Source: Deltaproteobacteria bacterium (lineage in GTDB: Bacteria; Desulfobacterota; WTBG01). From it: a DNA stretch of 14,207 nucleotides. Below the pieces are notes generated by a model that saw only the letters and a list, made by a program, of their open reading frames with translations, did no database searches and was not told the DNA's origin. Below, piece by piece: positions 1-7,611 of the stretch (position 1 is its first letter; each line of letters begins with the position of its first letter). The translations under genes and the position numbers were made by a program. The DNA is taken from NCBI GenBank assembly GCA_013139225.1, contig WTBG01000138.1, positions 1-14,207 of the forward strand. Reading direction: 5' to 3'.

Positions 1-525
1 AAATTTTTCACTTTCATAGGGAGTTTCGCAAAGTATTTCCCCATGCCAAGAGACTCTGCTTTCATGATTCGGGGAACCATAGGCTATTCTATAGGATACG
101 GAGGAGAGGACATACCCATCTCCGAAAAGTTCTTTCTAGGAGGACTGGATAGTTTAAGAGGTTTTGAAGACCGCTCTGTGGGACCTAGAGAGAGGAAAAT
201 TTATAATGAGAATACTCTCTTCCAAACTTATTCAGATGAATATGACGTAGTCGGCGGCGAAAAGGAGCTCTTTTTTAACCTTGAATACATCTTTCCAATC
301 TTAAAGGAAGCCGGGGTACGAGGTGTTGTCTTCTTTGATGCAGGAAATGCTTATAAAAAAAGCGATAGCTATTTTTCAGATATCAGAATGGGTACGGGGT
401 TCGGAGTTCGCTGGCAATCACCCTTTGGTCCTCTGAGACTCGAGTGGGGCATCAACCTCGATCCTAATTCCAAATACGATGAGGACTCCAGTCAGTTCCA
501 CTTCACCATGGGTGCGCTCTTCTAA
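1..525 (+). CDS. bamA: BamA outer-membrane assembly protein, C-terminal fragment
   Basis: This is the last 174 residues of BamA, the outer-membrane beta-barrel that inserts and folds other outer-membrane proteins. The reading frame is open from base 1, so the ATG at 43 is internal and the true start lies before the window; whole BamA proteins are usually 750-800 residues. Recognisable barrel elements are the loop-6 signature SLRGFEDRSVGP (about 148-183; family consensus VRGF, here LRGF), a GGEKELFFNLEYIFPI strand, GVVFFDAGNAY, and SPFGPLRLEWGINLD near the end. The protein ends in phenylalanine (FTMGALF), the usual terminal residue of the beta-signal of barrel proteins. It is followed after 44 bp by ompH, the common bamA-skp order. 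TamA or another Omp85 protein is an alternative, but the neighbourhood favours BamA. Confidence 0.93.
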   Translation, partial: KFFTFIGSFAKYFPMPRDSAFMIRGTIGYSIGYGGEDIPISEKFFLGGLDSLRGFEDRSVGPRERKIYNENTLFQTYSDEYDVVGGEKELFFNLEYIFPILKEAGVRGVVFFDAGNAYKKSDSYFSDIRMGTGFGVRWQSPFGPLRLEWGINLDPNSKYDEDSSQFHFTMGALF

Positions 526-552
526 CCCAATTCAAAGAGGGTTAACATAAAA

Positions 553-560
553 AAGGAGGT
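553..560 (+). promoter_or_regulatory. Strong Shine-Dalgarno of ompH
   Basis: AAGGAGGT lies about 10 bases before the ATG at 570 and closely matches the anti-SD sequence. It is the strongest ribosome-binding site in the window and supports the chosen ompH start. Most downstream genes rely on weaker sites or on translational coupling. Confidence 0.8.
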
Positions 561-569
561 AGAGGAAAA

Positions 570-1109
570 ATGAGGAAGATTTGTTTGGGTATTGTCATCT
601 TTTTAATTTTATTTGGGGTTGAACCGACCTTTGGAGCATCAGATTACAAGCTTGCCTATGTGGATCTGCAGAAGGCTCTCAATCTCTGCAAGGCTGGGCA
701 GGATGCTAAGGAGAAATTTGCCAAGGAGGTAGAAGAAGCAGAGGGAAAACTTGCCCTAAAGCAGGAGGAATTGAAAAAGCTCAAGGAAATCCTGGAAAAA
801 CAGAGTGCTATGCTCACCGAAGAAACTTTGAAAGAAAAAGAGAAGGACTATCAGGCAAAGCTCCGTGATTTCAAAAGGCTCTATGAAGATTCTCAAAACG
901 AACTTAAGCTACAGGATAATGAAGCTGTAAAAGCGATACTTGAAGAGCTGGTTAAAATTACACAGGAGTATGGCAAGGAGAAAGGATTTACCTTCATCTT
1001 TGAGAAGAGTGAGAGTGCACTTCTTTTCGCAGATGAAGCAAGAGATGTAACAGAAGCGATACTCAAGATCTATGATCAAAAATATCTTCAGGATAACAAA
1101 GGGCTGTAA
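570..1109 (+). CDS. OmpH/Skp-family periplasmic chaperone
   Basis: A 179-residue secreted protein of the OmpH/Skp family, which holds unfolded outer-membrane proteins in the periplasm on their way to the BAM complex. Residues 1 to about 23 form a signal peptide (MRK followed by a hydrophobic stretch ending near TFGAS). The mature protein opens with the family strand YKLAYVDLQKALN, continues with a long charged coiled coil (about residues 43-120, rich in K and E), and ends with a short hydrophobic part, GFTFIFEKSESALLFADEARDVTEAIL, matching the typical C-terminal strand and helix. Length and charge pattern fit Skp trimers. The strong SD and the bamA/lpxD neighbours support the call. OmpH is the broader family name; Skp-like function is inferred from context. 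Confidence 0.92.
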   Translation: MRKICLGIVIFLILFGVEPTFGASDYKLAYVDLQKALNLCKAGQDAKEKFAKEVEEAEGKLALKQEELKKLKEILEKQSAMLTEETLKEKEKDYQAKLRDFKRLYEDSQNELKLQDNEAVKAILEELVKITQEYGKEKGFTFIFEKSESALLFADEARDVTEAILKIYDQKYLQDNKGL

Positions 1110-1130
1110 AAGTAAGAGCGCTTAAAGATA

Positions 1131-2180
1131 ATGGAAAAAACATTACAAGAGCTTGCTAACCTTATAGAAGGAGAAGTGCTGGGAGATACTAATCTCATTA
1201 TTACCGGCATCTCTAGCTTAGATGAAGCACGGGAAGGAGAAATTACCTTCATTGCTCAAAGCAAATACCTTAATAAAGCAAAAAAAACAAAGGCCTCTGC
1301 TATCATCGTCTCAAACAAAATAGAGGGGATAGACAAACCCTTTATTATAACGGATAATCCCTACCTTGCCTATGCTAAGACGATAGCACTTTTTCACCAG
1401 CACCCTCATCCCGTCCTGGGCATCGATGAAAATACCATCCTTGGAGAGGGAGCACGGATTGGCAAAGACGTATCTATCTATCCTTGGGTCTTTATAGGCA
1501 AAGATGTTACTATTTCTAATCATGTAGTCATTCACCCGCACACCTCAATTGGGGATGGAACCTTTGTTGGTGAAGATACAACTATCTATTCTCACGTATC
1601 CATTCGGGAAAACTGTCGAATAGGCAAGCGGGTAATTATTCACGCTGGCACTGTAATTGGAAGTGATGGATTTGGATTTGCCCCCGATGGTAACCGTTAC
1701 TGCAAAATTCCCCAAGTAGGCACTGTCCAGATTGATAATGATGTGGAGATTGGTGCCAATAACACCATAGACAGGGGAGCTCTGGGGAAAACATGGATTA
1801 AGAGAGGAGTTAAAACTGACAATCTGGTTCATATTGCTCACAATGTGGTGATAGGAGAAGATAGCCTGCTCATTGCCCAAGTGGGCATTTCTGGAAGCAC
1901 CACCATTGGAAAACACGTTATCTTGACCGGGCAAGTTGGTGTGGTAGGACATTTAGAAATTGGAGACAATACCATAGTAACGCCTCAAACAGGTGTGAGT
2001 GGCAGTGTTCCGGCTAACACTATAGTTTCTGGATATCCCCATATGCCCCATAAGCAGTGGCTGAAATCTTCTCGCTGTTACCCTCTCCTCCCCCAGATGA
2101 GGAAGACCATAAACAAACTGGAGAAAAAGGTTAAGGCATTGGAAGAAATTATTCAAAACCACACAGGAGACAATAAATGA
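1131..2180 (+). CDS. lpxD: UDP-3-O-acylglucosamine N-acyltransferase LpxD
   Basis: LpxD transfers a 3-hydroxyacyl chain from acyl carrier protein to the 2-amino group of UDP-3-O-acylglucosamine, the third step of lipid A synthesis, in the cytoplasm. The 349 residues match family length. The N-terminal uridine-binding domain begins TLQELANLIEGEVLGD and includes GEITFIAQSKYL. Residues about 97-300 are left-handed beta-helix hexapeptide repeats, including GSDGFGFAPDG (177-187), NNTIDRGALG and VHIAHN. His237 corresponds to the catalytic histidine (His239 in E. coli). GQVGVVGH follows, and a C-terminal helix (about 321-343) has coiled-coil character. The start fits the conserved N-terminus, although the SD before it is weak. 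Its stop overlaps the fabZ start (ATGA). Confidence 0.97.
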   Translation: MEKTLQELANLIEGEVLGDTNLIITGISSLDEAREGEITFIAQSKYLNKAKKTKASAIIVSNKIEGIDKPFIITDNPYLAYAKTIALFHQHPHPVLGIDENTILGEGARIGKDVSIYPWVFIGKDVTISNHVVIHPHTSIGDGTFVGEDTTIYSHVSIRENCRIGKRVIIHAGTVIGSDGFGFAPDGNRYCKIPQVGTVQIDNDVEIGANNTIDRGALGKTWIKRGVKTDNLVHIAHNVVIGEDSLLIAQVGISGSTTIGKHVILTGQVGVVGHLEIGDNTIVTPQTGVSGSVPANTIVSGYPHMPHKQWLKSSRCYPLLPQMRKTINKLEKKVKALEEIIQNHTGDNK

Positions 2181-2617
2181 AAAACATAAAAGAGATAATG
2201 GGTTTACTGCCTCACCGCTATCCATTTCTTCTTGTTGATAAAATCCTTGAGATAGAAGAAGGCAAAAGAATTATTGGTATTAAAAATGTCAGTATTAATG
2301 AACCCTTCTTTCAGGGCCATTTCCCCGACTCCCCCATCATGCCCGCCGTACTGCTGCTAGAAGCAATGGCGCAAACTGGTGGTATATTGGTATTAAACTT
2401 AGAAGGTGAAAAGTCTAAGATGAGAAACGTTCTTTTCCTAGGAATTGATAAAGCGAGATTTCGCAAACCCGTATACCCCGGCGACCAGGTGCGATTTGAA
2501 TTAGAGGTACTCCAACGCAAAAAGTCGGTCTGGAAATTTAAAGGGGAGGCCTTTGTAGAAGGAACACTTGTTGCTGAAGCCGAACTAATGGCAATGATTT
2601 CCGATAAAGAGGTTTAG
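2177..2617 (+). CDS. fabZ: 3-hydroxyacyl-ACP dehydratase FabZ
   Basis: FabZ dehydrates 3-hydroxyacyl-ACP in fatty-acid elongation and so competes with LpxA and LpxD for the same hydroxyacyl substrates, a classic reason for its place in lipid A operons. The protein is a single hot-dog fold of 146 residues. Features seen: IMGLLPHRYPFLLVDKI at the start, the catalytic His48 in FFQGHFPD, and Glu62 in LLLEAMAQTGG on the central helix, followed by GIDKARFRKPVYPGDQ. The usual glycine in the P-G-V/L turn before that helix is alanine here (MPAVLL, Ala57). Translation is probably coupled to lpxD: the start overlaps its stop by 4 bases, with AGGAG 7 bases upstream. It lacks the N-terminal LpxC fusion known in some phyla. 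Confidence 0.97.
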   Translation: MKNIKEIMGLLPHRYPFLLVDKILEIEEGKRIIGIKNVSINEPFFQGHFPDSPIMPAVLLLEAMAQTGGILVLNLEGEKSKMRNVLFLGIDKARFRKPVYPGDQVRFELEVLQRKKSVWKFKGEAFVEGTLVAEAELMAMISDKEV

Positions 2618-2661
2618 GAAAATCTCACAGCGCCGTTTGGTTAAAGGAAAGAGAGGAAATT

Positions 2662-3432
2662 ATGATACATAAAACTGCTATCATTGATCCTAAAGCGGAA
2701 TTGGATTCGAGTGTAGAAGTAGGTCCCTACTGCATTATTGGTCCCCAGGTAAAGATCGACAAAGGCACCAAACTCAGTTCCCATGTGGTTATTGACGGCT
2801 GGACACGGATTGGAGAAGGATGCAGAATTTTTCAATTTGCCTCGATAGGAGCTATCCCTCAGGATTTAAAGTACAAGGGGGAGGAATCGTGGGTTATTCT
2901 GGCCAACAACAATACCATCAGGGAATTTGTTACCATCAACAGGGGAACCTCCCAATCAGGCGGGAAGACCACTATTGGTAATAACAATTTATTTATGGCT
3001 TACAGCCATGTCGCTCACGATTGCAAGATTGGCAATCATGTGATCCTTGCAAACGCAGCAACCTTGGGAGGACACATCCAAATTGAAGATTATGCCATTG
3101 TAGGAGGATTAGTAGCGGTCCACCAGTTTGTCAGGCTCGGCTGCCACTCCATTATCGGTGGGAGCTCAGCGGCAAGACAAGACATACCACCATACACTAT
3201 GGCAAACGGGCAAAGGGCTAAACTGTTCGGATTAAATACGGTGGGACTTAAGAGACATAACTTCTCAAATGAAGCAATCAGCAACCTTAAGAAAGCATAT
3301 CGTATTATCTTCAGGTCCGGTCTTACAATAAATAAGGCTTTGGATCAAACGCAGAGTGAGATAAAAAATTCACCCGAGGTCGATCATCTTATAAGTTTTA
3401 TTAAGGGTTCAGAAAGGGGCATCACACACTAG
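2662..3432 (+). CDS. lpxA: UDP-GlcNAc (or GlcNAc3N) acyltransferase LpxA
   Basis: LpxA catalyses the first step of lipid A synthesis, moving a 3-hydroxyacyl chain from ACP to position 3 of the UDP-sugar in the cytoplasm. The 256 residues consist of a hexapeptide beta-helix (about 1-185) and a C-terminal helical domain. Catalytic and binding residues line up with E. coli LpxA at a constant offset of 6: Asp68 and Lys70 in QDLKYKGE, His116 and catalytic His119 in SHVAHD, His138 in GGH, His154 in AVHQF. Gly167 occupies the position of the E. coli acyl-chain ruler Gly173. GLNTVGLKR follows in the C-terminal domain. AGAGG before the ATG gives a good SD. Its stop codon is directly followed by the ATG of the oxidoreductase. 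With that neighbour, the natural substrate could be the 3-amino sugar rather than UDP-GlcNAc. Confidence 0.97.
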   Translation: MIHKTAIIDPKAELDSSVEVGPYCIIGPQVKIDKGTKLSSHVVIDGWTRIGEGCRIFQFASIGAIPQDLKYKGEESWVILANNNTIREFVTINRGTSQSGGKTTIGNNNLFMAYSHVAHDCKIGNHVILANAATLGGHIQIEDYAIVGGLVAVHQFVRLGCHSIIGGSSAARQDIPPYTMANGQRAKLFGLNTVGLKRHNFSNEAISNLKKAYRIIFRSGLTINKALDQTQSEIKNSPEVDHLISFIKGSERGITH

Positions 3433-4380
3433 ATGAACAAAACACCTGTTGCAGTCATAGGCAGTGGTTATCTGGGAAGATTTCACGCAGAAAAGTATGC
3501 TAATCATCCTGAAGCAGACTTGATAGCAGTTGTAGATACTAACCATGACAGGGCATTAGAATTAGCCCGTCAGACCAATACTGAACCTCTTATAAATTAC
3601 AAGGATCTATATGCTCAGGCCCATGCCGTAAGTGTAGTGGTTCCTACACCCTTACACCACGCTATAGCCAAAGATCTTCTGGAACATGATATCAATGTTT
3701 TACTGGAAAAGCCCATGACGACAACTTTAAAAGAGGCCGATGATCTAATAGCCACTGCTCACAACAAAGGTCTCATTTTACAAATAGGGCATTTAGAACG
3801 CTTTAACCCGGCTTTCCTTGCAGCAGAGAATATTATAAAAAATCCGCTTTTTATCGAATCCCACCGCTTAAACTCTTTTCAAGAAAGGGGTACGGAAGTA
3901 GATGTTATCCTCGATATAATGATCCACGACATTGACATCATCCTCAATTTAGTCAATGCTGAGGTAAAAGAAATCCATGCAGTGGGAATACCAGTCATTT
4001 CTTCCACGATCGACATCGCCAATGCCAGACTAGAATTTGAAAACGGTTGTGTGGTCAATGTTACCGCAAGCCGAATATCAGATAAGTCCATGAGAAAAAT
4101 AAGGGTCTTCCAACACGATGCCTATATCTCCCTTGATTTCTCAGCCCAGGAGGTCTCGGTTTACAGGAAGATTGAGGATGAGGGAAGGATACCCTATATT
4201 GCGAGTGAAAAGCCTAAGATTGAACCTAAGGATTCTTTAGAGGAAGAAATCAGTTGTTTCCTTAAGGCAGTTAAACAAAAGGGTAAGCCCCTCGTTTCTG
4301 GTGAATCTGGTAGAAGGGCTCTCAAGATAGCTTTAGAGATTACAAAACAGTTGCGGATAGAGACTCAGAAAATTGTTTGA
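3433..4380 (+). CDS. Gfo/Idh/MocA oxidoreductase of the lipid A cluster (GnnA-like)
   Basis: A 315-residue NAD(P)-dependent oxidoreductase. The Rossmann fold shows VAVIGSGYLGRFHAE (GxGxxG at residues 10-15) and Asp35 at the end of the second strand, suggesting NAD preference. EKP at 92-94 is the family motif holding the catalytic lysine. GHLERFNPAF (119-128) and DIMIHDID (161-168), with Asp161 and His165, line the presumed active site. Members between lpxA and lpxB include GnnA, which oxidises C3 of UDP-GlcNAc so that the aminotransferase GnnB can make the 3-amino sugar. No GnnB-like gene lies here, so the substrate is uncertain. The gene starts directly after the lpxA stop and overlaps lpxB by 8 bases, so the three are almost certainly cotranscribed and translationally coupled. 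Family membership is certain; the exact reaction is inferred. Confidence 0.9.
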   Translation: MNKTPVAVIGSGYLGRFHAEKYANHPEADLIAVVDTNHDRALELARQTNTEPLINYKDLYAQAHAVSVVVPTPLHHAIAKDLLEHDINVLLEKPMTTTLKEADDLIATAHNKGLILQIGHLERFNPAFLAAENIIKNPLFIESHRLNSFQERGTEVDVILDIMIHDIDIILNLVNAEVKEIHAVGIPVISSTIDIANARLEFENGCVVNVTASRISDKSMRKIRVFQHDAYISLDFSAQEVSVYRKIEDEGRIPYIASEKPKIEPKDSLEEEISCFLKAVKQKGKPLVSGESGRRALKIALEITKQLRIETQKIV

Positions 4381-5524
4381 TAAAACCAAGGCAAAAAATA
4401 TTCTCATTGCCGCCGGTGAAGCTTCAGGAGATTTACATGCTTCTCATCTTGTAAAAGCCATGCTAGAACTTAAGTCAGGCTTAAATTTCTATGGCATGGG
4501 TGGTGAGAAACTGAAAGATGCAGGAGCCAACATCATCTTTGATATCTCCAAACTCTCCGTGATGGGAATCACAGAGGTTATAAGCCATTTAGGGCATCTT
4601 TATCACGTTTTCAAGTGGTTTGAGAAGTCACTAAAAAACGACCGACCTGATCTCATCATTTTAATTGACTACCCCGACTTCAATCTTCGCCTGGCAAAGG
4701 CAGCCAAGAAACATAACATTCCTGTCCTATACTACATCAGCCCCCAGATATGGGCCTGGAGAACCAGCCGCATCAAGAAGATTGCTAAGTTGGTTAATAA
4801 AATGATTGTGGTTTTTCCCTTTGAACTTGCCTTATATGAAGAAGAGGGAATTGATGTTAGTTTTGTGGGACATCCATTACTGGATATAGTGGAAGTAAGA
4901 AATTCAAAAGCAGAAAACATTAAAAGATTTGGTCTTGATGAACAAAAGATAACTATTGGACTACTGCCGGGAAGCAGGTTAACTGAAGTAAAGAAAATAC
5001 TTCCACCTATGATAGAAGCTGCTCAGCAACTAAGCAGGAAATTTGACAACCTGCAATTTATTCTGCCAGTCGCTCCCGGATTAAAAAAGGAGGAAGTAAT
5101 AAAACTGATTCAAAACATCATGTTAACAATTACAGTAGTTGATGATAGTATCTACGAAGTCATCGATATTTCCCATCTTGTAGTTGTTGCCTCGGGGACA
5201 GCCACCTTAGAGACAGCCCTTTTATCAACACCAATGGTCATCCTTTACAAGATGTCCCCTTTAACATACCTGGTAGGAAGGAAACTGGTAAAGGTAGATC
5301 ACATAGGGATGGCCAATATTATTGCTGCTAAAAGGGTTGTCCCTGAACTGATACAGGATGAGGCTAATGCTGAAAGGATTACCACTGAGGTAACCCGCAT
5401 GCTTGAAGACACCCTTTATTATCAGAGCATCTGTAAAGAACTTTCTTCCACCAGGGGGAAATTAGGAAAACCCGGGGCATCGAAACGGGCAGCTCAGATA
5501 GCCCTTAAGATGCTCCATCATTAA
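4373..5524 (+). CDS. lpxB: Lipid-A-disaccharide synthase LpxB
   Basis: LpxB (glycosyltransferase family GT19) joins UDP-2,3-diacylglucosamine and 2,3-diacylglucosamine 1-phosphate into the lipid A disaccharide at the inner face of the cytoplasmic membrane. The 383 residues match the family. Motifs in order: IAAGEASGDLHA near the N-terminus, LIDYPDFNLRLAK, YYISPQIWAWR, FVGHPLLD, GLLPGSRLTEVKKILP starting the nucleotide-binding C-terminal half, VVASGTATLETAL, and ILYKMSPLTYLVGR. The start is a TTG at 4373, chosen because it gives the short leader MFDKTKAKNILIAAGE expected for the family and overlaps the previous gene's stop by 8 bases; no ATG lies close by in frame. The 128 bp after it hold no clear terminator. 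Confidence 0.96.
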   Translation: MFDKTKAKNILIAAGEASGDLHASHLVKAMLELKSGLNFYGMGGEKLKDAGANIIFDISKLSVMGITEVISHLGHLYHVFKWFEKSLKNDRPDLIILIDYPDFNLRLAKAAKKHNIPVLYYISPQIWAWRTSRIKKIAKLVNKMIVVFPFELALYEEEGIDVSFVGHPLLDIVEVRNSKAENIKRFGLDEQKITIGLLPGSRLTEVKKILPPMIEAAQQLSRKFDNLQFILPVAPGLKKEEVIKLIQNIMLTITVVDDSIYEVIDISHLVVVASGTATLETALLSTPMVILYKMSPLTYLVGRKLVKVDHIGMANIIAAKRVVPELIQDEANAERITTEVTRMLEDTLYYQSICKELSSTRGKLGKPGASKRAAQIALKMLHH

Positions 5525-5652
5525 ACGTTTCGAAAATTCAAAAACTTACTGACACAATTAGACTTTTTTGCAATTCATTTTCATCAATCACATGGAATAA
5601 GGGAAGATTAAGCTAAATTTCTATATATATCCCGTAGATTGAGGTTCTTATA

Positions 5653-7446
5653 ATGGCTGCCGATTCAACAAAAGATTCTTACAAGCTCTATAAACGATTA
5701 TTGCAATATGTTAAGCCATACTGGAAAAGGATGGTTCTTGCTGTCATCTCTGCTATTTTACTGGCAGCTGCCAATACCTCGCTTGCCTGGATAATTAAAA
5801 AAGTTATGGATGATGTTTTTGCCGATAAGAACCTTAAGATGCTGACCGTCATCCCTTTTGCAATTGTTTTGCTTTATTTTTTCAAAGGGTTATTCCACTA
5901 TGGCCAAGCTTATTTTATGGGCCATGTCGCTATCAAGGTGGTTACTGACATCCGGGATAAGATTTATCAACACTTGCAAACACTTTCTCTTGCATTCTTC
6001 ACTAAGAATCCCACAGGTGTTTTAATATCCCGTATCGGCAATGATACATCTCTCTTACAGTCCACCGTCTCTGACAGTATCACCTCTCTGTTGAGAAACT
6101 TCCTTACTATCGTGGGTTTGACGGCATACACCTTTTGGGTAAACTGGAAGCTTGCCACCATTTCTTACCTCATCATCATATGGGCTATAATCCCCATTCA
6201 GAAATTTGGGAAGAAAAGCAGGAGGTTCAGCACAAAAAGCCAGAGCAAAATGGCAGATATTTCCAAACTCATCTTTGAAACCATCTCAGGCATCAGAATT
6301 GTTAAAGCCTTTTGTATGGAGCAATATGAAAGCCGCAGGTTCTCGAAAGAAAACCGCCGTTTCTTTAGAATCAGGCTTAAGCGACTCCGCATTCGAGCAC
6401 TTGCTTCACCTACCATGGAAATGCTGGGAGGCTTTGCTTCTGCTGCTATCCTCTACTATGGTGGATACAACGTAATCCAAGGTTCAATGACTACGGGGGA
6501 TTTTTTCTCTTTTGTGGCAGCCTTTGCCATGATGTATAAACCGGTTCGTGGGTTAAATAAACTCAATCAGACAATACAAGAAGGGTTGGCTGCAGCGGTA
6601 AGAACATTTGAGCTCTTAGATCTTAAAGCCGACATTGTAGACAAACCGAATGCAACAGAACTTCCTGTAATTAAGGAACAGATTGAATTTAGGAACATAT
6701 GCTTTCAGTATGATGGCGTACCCATCCTGAGAAATATTAATTTGAAAGTAAAAGTCGGTGAGATCATTGCTATTGTTGGTACTAGTGGCGCTGGTAAAAC
6801 GACCTTAGCCAATCTCATACCACGTTTCTATGATGTAACATCCGGTGCCTTATTAATTGATGGTACTGATATTAGAGATGTAACGTTAAAATCATTAAGA
6901 AACCAGATCGGCATGGTAACGCAAGAAATCATTCTTTTTAATGACACCATTAAAAACAACATATCCTACGGAAGTCTGGAAAAACCTGATCACGAAATCA
7001 TAGCAGCAGCAAAAGCAGCTTATGCCCATGAGTTTATTATAGATAATCCCGAGGGTTATGATAGCATAATAGGGGAGAGAGGGGTTAAGCTTTCGGGTGG
7101 TCAGAAACAGAGGATTGCTATTGCCAGAGCTCTTCTCAAGAATGCTCCTATTCTTATTTTGGATGAAGCCACTTCCTCTTTGGACAGTCAAGCAGAGAGA
7201 GAGGTACAGGTAGCTCTGGAAAAACTGGTGGAAGGACGAACTACCTTCATTATTGCCCACCGACTTTCCACCATCAAAAAAGCAGATCGAATCATCGTTT
7301 TCTCTGATGGCAGGATGGTGGAAGAGGGAACCCATACCAAGCTGTTGGCACTTAAGGGGGAATACCACAAACTCTACACGATGCAATATCATGGAGACGA
7401 CCAACTTCATCAATCGGACTTACTCTCTACTACAGGAACAACTTGA
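5653..7446 (+). CDS. msbA: MsbA-like lipid A export ABC transporter (permease-ATPase half-transporter)
   Basis: A 597-residue half-transporter with a six-helix transmembrane domain (about residues 20-310) fused to a nucleotide-binding domain (about 343-580); it should act as a homodimer in the inner membrane. NBD motifs: Walker A GTSGAGKT (376-383), Q-loop Gln424, signature LSGGQKQR (480-487), Walker B ILILDEA with Glu505, and switch His536 in IIAHRLST. Length and domain order match MsbA, which flips core-lipid A to the periplasmic leaflet. The family cannot be assigned by motif alone, since drug exporters look the same; the position between lpxB and waaA is the argument. TGAGG lies 8 bases before the ATG. 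The gene is flanked by the two largest + strand gaps, so it may have its own promoter. Confidence 0.9.
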   Translation: MAADSTKDSYKLYKRLLQYVKPYWKRMVLAVISAILLAAANTSLAWIIKKVMDDVFADKNLKMLTVIPFAIVLLYFFKGLFHYGQAYFMGHVAIKVVTDIRDKIYQHLQTLSLAFFTKNPTGVLISRIGNDTSLLQSTVSDSITSLLRNFLTIVGLTAYTFWVNWKLATISYLIIIWAIIPIQKFGKKSRRFSTKSQSKMADISKLIFETISGIRIVKAFCMEQYESRRFSKENRRFFRIRLKRLRIRALASPTMEMLGGFASAAILYYGGYNVIQGSMTTGDFFSFVAAFAMMYKPVRGLNKLNQTIQEGLAAAVRTFELLDLKADIVDKPNATELPVIKEQIEFRNICFQYDGVPILRNINLKVKVGEIIAIVGTSGAGKTTLANLIPRFYDVTSGALLIDGTDIRDVTLKSLRNQIGMVTQEIILFNDTIKNNISYGSLEKPDHEIIAAAKAAYAHEFIIDNPEGYDSIIGERGVKLSGGQKQRIAIARALLKNAPILILDEATSSLDSQAEREVQVALEKLVEGRTTFIIAHRLSTIKKADRIIVFSDGRMVEEGTHTKLLALKGEYHKLYTMQYHGDDQLHQSDLLSTTGTT

Positions 7447-7498
7447 AACTCAGCTTCGCACAACTGGGATAGTGGAATGATAGGTTTTAATAGAGGGC

Positions 7499-7555
7499 TA
7501 CGGGTTTCGTGTAACGTGTTTAAAGCATGGTAAACATTAAAAATCCAAACCCGTA
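7499..7555. repeat. Nested inverted repeat in the msbA-waaA gap
   Basis: An outer perfect 9-bp inverted repeat, TACGGGTTT (7499-7507) with AAACCCGTA (7547-7555), encloses an inner 6-bp one, TGTTTA (7517-7522) with TAAACA (7531-7536) around an 8-base loop. The rest of the 165-bp gap (7447-7611) is AT-rich and shows no gene I can support. No T-run follows the outer stem, so it does not look like an intrinsic terminator. It could be an RNA structure, a protein-binding site or the relic of a small repeat element; the sequence cannot decide among these. Confidence 0.5.
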
Positions 7556-7611
7556 ACTCGCAATGCAAATACTTTTAACTTTAATATATTCTAGAATTTA
7601 AGAGACAATTT

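Noticed and set aside
523..544. A 6-bp inverted repeat TAACCC/GGGTTA over the bamA stop and the following gap.
   Set aside because: The stem is short, the loop is 10 bases and no T-run follows, so it is not a terminator; the strong SD after it argues for continued transcription.
5590..5635. TATATATAT-like stretch before msbA as a -10 element.
   Set aside because: No acceptable -35 sits at the right distance, and such AT-rich strings are common in the gap, so a promoter was not called.
6895..7413. A long antisense open frame opposite the msbA nucleotide-binding domain.
   Set aside because: The + strand here codes intact ABC motifs; the antisense product shows no recognisable domain and is explained as a shadow of codon use.
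7477..7533. An 18-codon open frame from an ATG in the msbA-waaA gap.
   Set aside because: It is very short, has no clear SD, and runs through one arm of the inverted repeat and into the inner stem; nothing supports translation.
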